Source: an uncultured bacterium (GTDB lineage Bacteria > Cyanobacteriota > Vampirovibrionia > Gastranaerophilales > Gastranaerophilaceae). From it: DNA of 7,851 nucleotides. Of this stretch, positions 5,005 to 7,851 are shown one piece after another (position 1 is the first letter of the stretch; every line of letters starts with the position of its first letter). A program made the translations under genes and the position numbers. Under the pieces are notes generated by a model that saw nothing but the letters and a program-made list of their open reading frames with translations, was not told where the DNA came from and did not search any database. The stretch spans positions 1 to 7,851 of the forward strand of contig USOK01000070.1 in the NCBI GenBank assembly GCA_900556295.1. Reading direction: 5' to 3'.

Positions 5005-5050
5005 TATAGTAATGTGCAAAAAAATTTGACTAACAAACAATAAGGAGTAT
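5005..5050 (+). promoter_or_regulatory. Promoter -10 and leader of the adhesin gene
   Basis: TATAGT (5005-5010) is a good -10, but the -35 is poor (only a T-run near 4983-4988). The leader contains ATGTGCAA (5012-5019) and a strong Shine-Dalgarno AAGGAG (5042-5047), 8 nt before ATG 5056. The stretch 4782-5055 holds this module and its upstream copy; no real gene and no clear terminator of the preceding operon were seen there. Confidence 0.5.
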
Positions 5051-5055
5051 TACTT

Positions 5056-7695
5056 ATGAACAAAAAGCAATTAATTATTGCAGCCATTGCAGCGGTGATG
5101 TCTGTTTCCTGCGTAAACGCAGCAACAGATATTACTGGTATCACTGGCAACAACGGGATTTTCAATATCAACCCTGAAAAAGTTAATGGCGAAGTTGGTT
5201 ACAGAAAATATGACAACTTTAACTTGGATGCAGGTGATATTGCAAACTTGATTTACAAATCTGGTTCTTCATCCCGAGATATCGAAACTTTCATTAACCT
5301 TGTAAATAGCGGGGTTAATATTAATGGTATTTTGAACACAGTACGTGATGGCAGTTTCTATAACGGACGTGCAGTATTTATTACCCCTGGTGGTATGACA
5401 ATCGGCGCATCCGGCGTTTTGAATGTTGGTTCTTTAGCTGTAGCTACTCCAACAAGTCCTGCATATAACAAATTAACAAGTGAATATGCTGCTGGCAATT
5501 ATGCAAACATCAATAATATTTCTCACTTGTTGAACGGAACTGAAAACATTGGAAATATTACTGTTAATGGTAAGATTCTTGCAAGAGAAGGCGTTCAACT
5601 TAGAGGCGGACAAATTAATGTTGGTGCTAATGGTGCAATTGTAAACGGTATTACATCTACTGAAGCATTTACTGACCGCTCTACAGCTGCAACTCAAGCT
5701 GCAAATTTGTTTAATAACCTAGTAAATACTGATGGTATTAGAACTGCATCATCATTTACAAGAAATGGTTCAAATATTCAAATCAAATCATCAACCGGTG
5801 TTGATATTGCAGGTAAAGTAATTAACGGTGCAGCTGACGCATCAGGTATTACATCCGCTCAAGGCAATAGCGGTGTATTTATTACAAATAGCGGTTCTAA
5901 CGGAACAAAAATTTCCGGTTTAGTTCAATCAACACACGAATTGAACGTATTTAACAAAGCCGGTGATATGAACATCTCAGGTACACTTAAAAACGAAGGT
6001 GCTAACTTGAATGTTTCTAACAGAGGTGGTAACGTCACAATTGGCGGCACATTGACTACAGATCACAATTTGGCTGTTACTAACAACAGCTCAACTGGCT
6101 CTTTAGCATTCACAGGTACTGCAAAAGCTGATGGCAATGCGAACTTTGTTAACGAAGGTAACGGCGGCATGAATGTTACTGGTGCAGTTTCAGGTAACAA
6201 TGCTAGATTTATCAACCGTGGCGGTAAATTAGTAATTGCTAACACTGGTGATAGAGTTGTAGCTAACAGAGTTGATATCACTAACGAAGGCGATGGCGGT
6301 ATGTCATTAGCTGGTATCAAGGCTGAAAATGGCTTATACGCAGTTAACCGTAAAGGCAACTTGACAGTAAACGGTCACTTGACTACAGGTGACGACGCAA
6401 CAATCAGTATTAAGAATAACGAAACAGCTGGCAAATTTGAAATCGCTTCTGGCGGACATGTTGATGGTCAAGGCAAAGTTGCACTTAAAAACCAAGGTGA
6501 CGGTGGTATGATTATTGCCAAAGGCGCTAAAGTAACAAATGATAATGCAATGAATAAAGCTGAAACAGCTATTGTTAACGAAAACGGAGCAATGCTTGTT
6601 GATGGAGAAATCACAAACTATGGTAATATGGCTATTAACAACTCAGGTTCAGGTTTGACATTTACTAAAAACTCAGTTGTTACAAATGAAGGTCAGTTGA
6701 AAGTTAAAAACTACGGAGCTGACGGCATGACAATTGTTGGCGACATTAATAACACAGGTAATGTTACATTCTATAACGATGCAGGTAAAATGAAACTTGC
6801 AACAGCAGAAGATGGAACAAAAGCCGGTAATATTACAAATGAAGATGGTAGATTAATTATCTGGTCAAGAAATAACTCAACAGGTATTTCTGCAGCATCT
6901 TCTAGTAAAATTATTAACAATGGTAATGGTAATAGTTTAGCTATTAAACATACTGGTACAACTGCAGCTGGTTCAAAAGGTCTTGACCTTCAAGGAACAA
7001 TTAGAAATGATGGCGAAACTGCAATTAACAACTACAGTGGAGATATGTACATCTCTGGTAATATTCAATCAGACGGTTCTTTAGGTATTATCAACAGAGC
7101 TGGTGCTGGTAAAGCTGATTTCGCAAGCGCAGGTTCAATTACAAGTGATAAGAACATCAATATTAAAAACTACGGTTCAGGCGATATGACTGTAAATAAC
7201 ACAATCACAAACAACGGTAGATTGAACGTCATTGCAAACACTGGTAAATTGAATTTAGGTGGTACTGTTCACAACGATAGCAATGGTGCTTTAGATGATA
7301 ATAACGGTTTCTATGCAGTTTCAAGAGATCAAGGTACAGGTATCAATTTATCAAGTGAGTTTAAAGCTGATGGTGCAGGTCAAAACCTAATTAAAAACAT
7401 TTCAGGCTCTGAAGGCTTGGGATATGAAGGTAATATCAACGCATCAGGCAGCCAAACTGAATTGTATAACCAAAAAGGTAATATGACAGTTGGTGGAACA
7501 CTTGCAACGACTGGTGACGGTAAAGTTGTAGTCTTGAACAAAGGTGACGGAATGACAGTAAACGGAACAATTTCAAGTGCCAAAGATGTTAAAGTTGTAA
7601 ATAAAGGTTCAGAAAAAGCAATAGTGGATGAATCTAAAATTACAGCTCCAAATGAGAAAAAATTCTATGAACAATTGAAACAATCAAGTTTATAG
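5056..7695 (+). CDS. Secreted filamentous adhesin with TPS domain and beta-helix repeats (LktA-like)
   Basis: An 879-residue protein. Residues 1-22 form a Sec signal peptide (MNKK, a hydrophobic core, VNA just before A23). Next comes a TPS/haemagglutination-activity-type domain, about 23-200, with FNINP, VNINGILNT (87-95) and GRAVFITPGGM (104-114) followed by SGVLNVGSLAVAT. From about residue 290 to 840 it is a degenerate repeat of roughly 20-24 residues, of the form N-x-G-x-G/D-M/L-x-V/I-x-G-x-I/L. Key hydrophobic positions are M305, V327, L350, M372, L392, M416 and L436, continuing to M810 and M833, as expected for coils of a right-handed beta-helix. The protein is Asn/Gly-rich and the mature part has no cysteine. 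It ends KFYEQLKQSSL with no LPXTG, transmembrane anchor or autotransporter barrel, so it is released or held by a partner. No TpsB-type transporter is in the window. The family name is recalled from similar Gastranaerophilales and fusobacterial proteins, not searched. Confidence 0.8.
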   Translation: MNKKQLIIAAIAAVMSVSCVNAATDITGITGNNGIFNINPEKVNGEVGYRKYDNFNLDAGDIANLIYKSGSSSRDIETFINLVNSGVNINGILNTVRDGSFYNGRAVFITPGGMTIGASGVLNVGSLAVATPTSPAYNKLTSEYAAGNYANINNISHLLNGTENIGNITVNGKILAREGVQLRGGQINVGANGAIVNGITSTEAFTDRSTAATQAANLFNNLVNTDGIRTASSFTRNGSNIQIKSSTGVDIAGKVINGAADASGITSAQGNSGVFITNSGSNGTKISGLVQSTHELNVFNKAGDMNISGTLKNEGANLNVSNRGGNVTIGGTLTTDHNLAVTNNSSTGSLAFTGTAKADGNANFVNEGNGGMNVTGAVSGNNARFINRGGKLVIANTGDRVVANRVDITNEGDGGMSLAGIKAENGLYAVNRKGNLTVNGHLTTGDDATISIKNNETAGKFEIASGGHVDGQGKVALKNQGDGGMIIAKGAKVTNDNAMNKAETAIVNENGAMLVDGEITNYGNMAINNSGSGLTFTKNSVVTNEGQLKVKNYGADGMTIVGDINNTGNVTFYNDAGKMKLATAEDGTKAGNITNEDGRLIIWSRNNSTGISAASSSKIINNGNGNSLAIKHTGTTAAGSKGLDLQGTIRNDGETAINNYSGDMYISGNIQSDGSLGIINRAGAGKADFASAGSITSDKNINIKNYGSGDMTVNNTITNNGRLNVIANTGKLNLGGTVHNDSNGALDDNNGFYAVSRDQGTGINLSSEFKADGAGQNLIKNISGSEGLGYEGNINASGSQTELYNQKGNMTVGGTLATTGDGKVVVLNKGDGMTVNGTISSAKDVKVVNKGSEKAIVDESKITAPNEKKFYEQLKQSSL

Positions 7696-7705
7696 AAACA
7701 TACGA

Positions 7706-7738
7706 AAAAGAGTACCTATAAAAAGGTACTCTTTTATT
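7706..7738 (+). terminator. Intrinsic terminator of the adhesin gene
   Basis: AAAAGAGTACC (7706-7716) and GGTACTCTTTT (7725-7735) form a perfect 11-bp stem with an 8-nt loop. The T-run lies at the 3' side, 10 nt after the adhesin stop. The A/T arms make it usable from both directions. Confidence 0.9.
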
Positions 7739-7749
7739 ATAAAAAATGC

Positions 7750-7778
7750 TTGCATTTTATTTTTCAGCATTACATAAT
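7750..7778 (+). promoter_or_regulatory. Promoter of the initiator tRNA gene
   Basis: A -35-like TTGCAT (7750-7755), a 17-bp spacer and CATAAT (7773-7778, 5 of 6 to consensus) would start transcription near 7785, about 16 nt before the tRNA. A palindrome AAAATGC-tt-GCATTTT (7743-7758) overlaps the -35. Confidence 0.55.
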
Positions 7779-7800
7779 TAGATGTAAGCGAAATAGATAT

Positions 7801-7851
<51 letters not shown>

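Noticed and set aside
5473..7583. Minus-strand ORFs inside the adhesin (5473-5697, 6063-6359, 7380-7583)
   Set aside because: They are shadows created by the biased Asn/Gly/Thr codons of the repeats; no start signals or domains are present.
5900..7600. CRISPR-like or tandem DNA repeats in the adhesin
   Set aside because: The periodicity is at protein level (about 22 residues) with heavily diverged codons; there are no identical repeats with spacers.

Overview
The window is AT-rich, gene-dense bacterial DNA. It most resembles a gut member of the Melainabacteria/Vampirovibrionia (order Gastranaerophilales), the non-photosynthetic relatives of cyanobacteria. This is an inference from three things: the prepilin-like N-terminus FTLAEVLITLGIIGIVAALT, a secreted TPS-domain adhesin of the 'leukotoxin LktA-like' kind, and an L34 protein whose N-terminus (RRTLEGTKIKR) is closer to cyanobacterial L34 than to the MKRTYQPS type. 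No taxonomic marker was searched.

Left part (1-2545). The 3' end of ilvD (branched-chain amino acid synthesis) is followed at once by a GlcF-like iron-sulfur protein with two 4Fe-4S motifs and two CCG domains. After a small structured GC-rich patch comes a short XRE-family repressor on the minus strand. It is divergent from a type IV pilin-like/pseudopilin gene, and the spacer between them holds a perfect 10-bp inverted repeat and a good promoter. The pilin-like gene ends at a textbook intrinsic terminator.

Middle (2564-4781). proC (minus strand) is divergent from rpmH. Downstream of the proC stop is a second, synonymously diverged copy of its last codons. rpmH and rnpA are 193 bp apart, and that spacer contains three stem-loops, two of them abutting. 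rnpA overlaps an unknown gene by 1 nt. That gene is split into two ORFs by what looks like a 17-bp insertion containing a 9-bp duplication; removing 17 bp restores one 173-residue frame.

Right part (4782-7851). A non-coding stretch carries two similar promoter/leader modules. The first leads only to ATG-GTT-TAA. The second drives an 879-residue secreted beta-helical adhesin, which is followed by a strong terminator. The window ends inside an initiator tRNA-Met gene that has its own promoter.

Housekeeping genes (ilvD, proC, rpmH, rnpA, tRNA-fMet) alternate with surface/secretion genes (pilin-like protein, adhesin). No complete defence or mobile system is visible. The novel material is mostly small scale: the split gene after rnpA, the duplicated leader, the echo of the proC 3' end, and the hairpins before rnpA.
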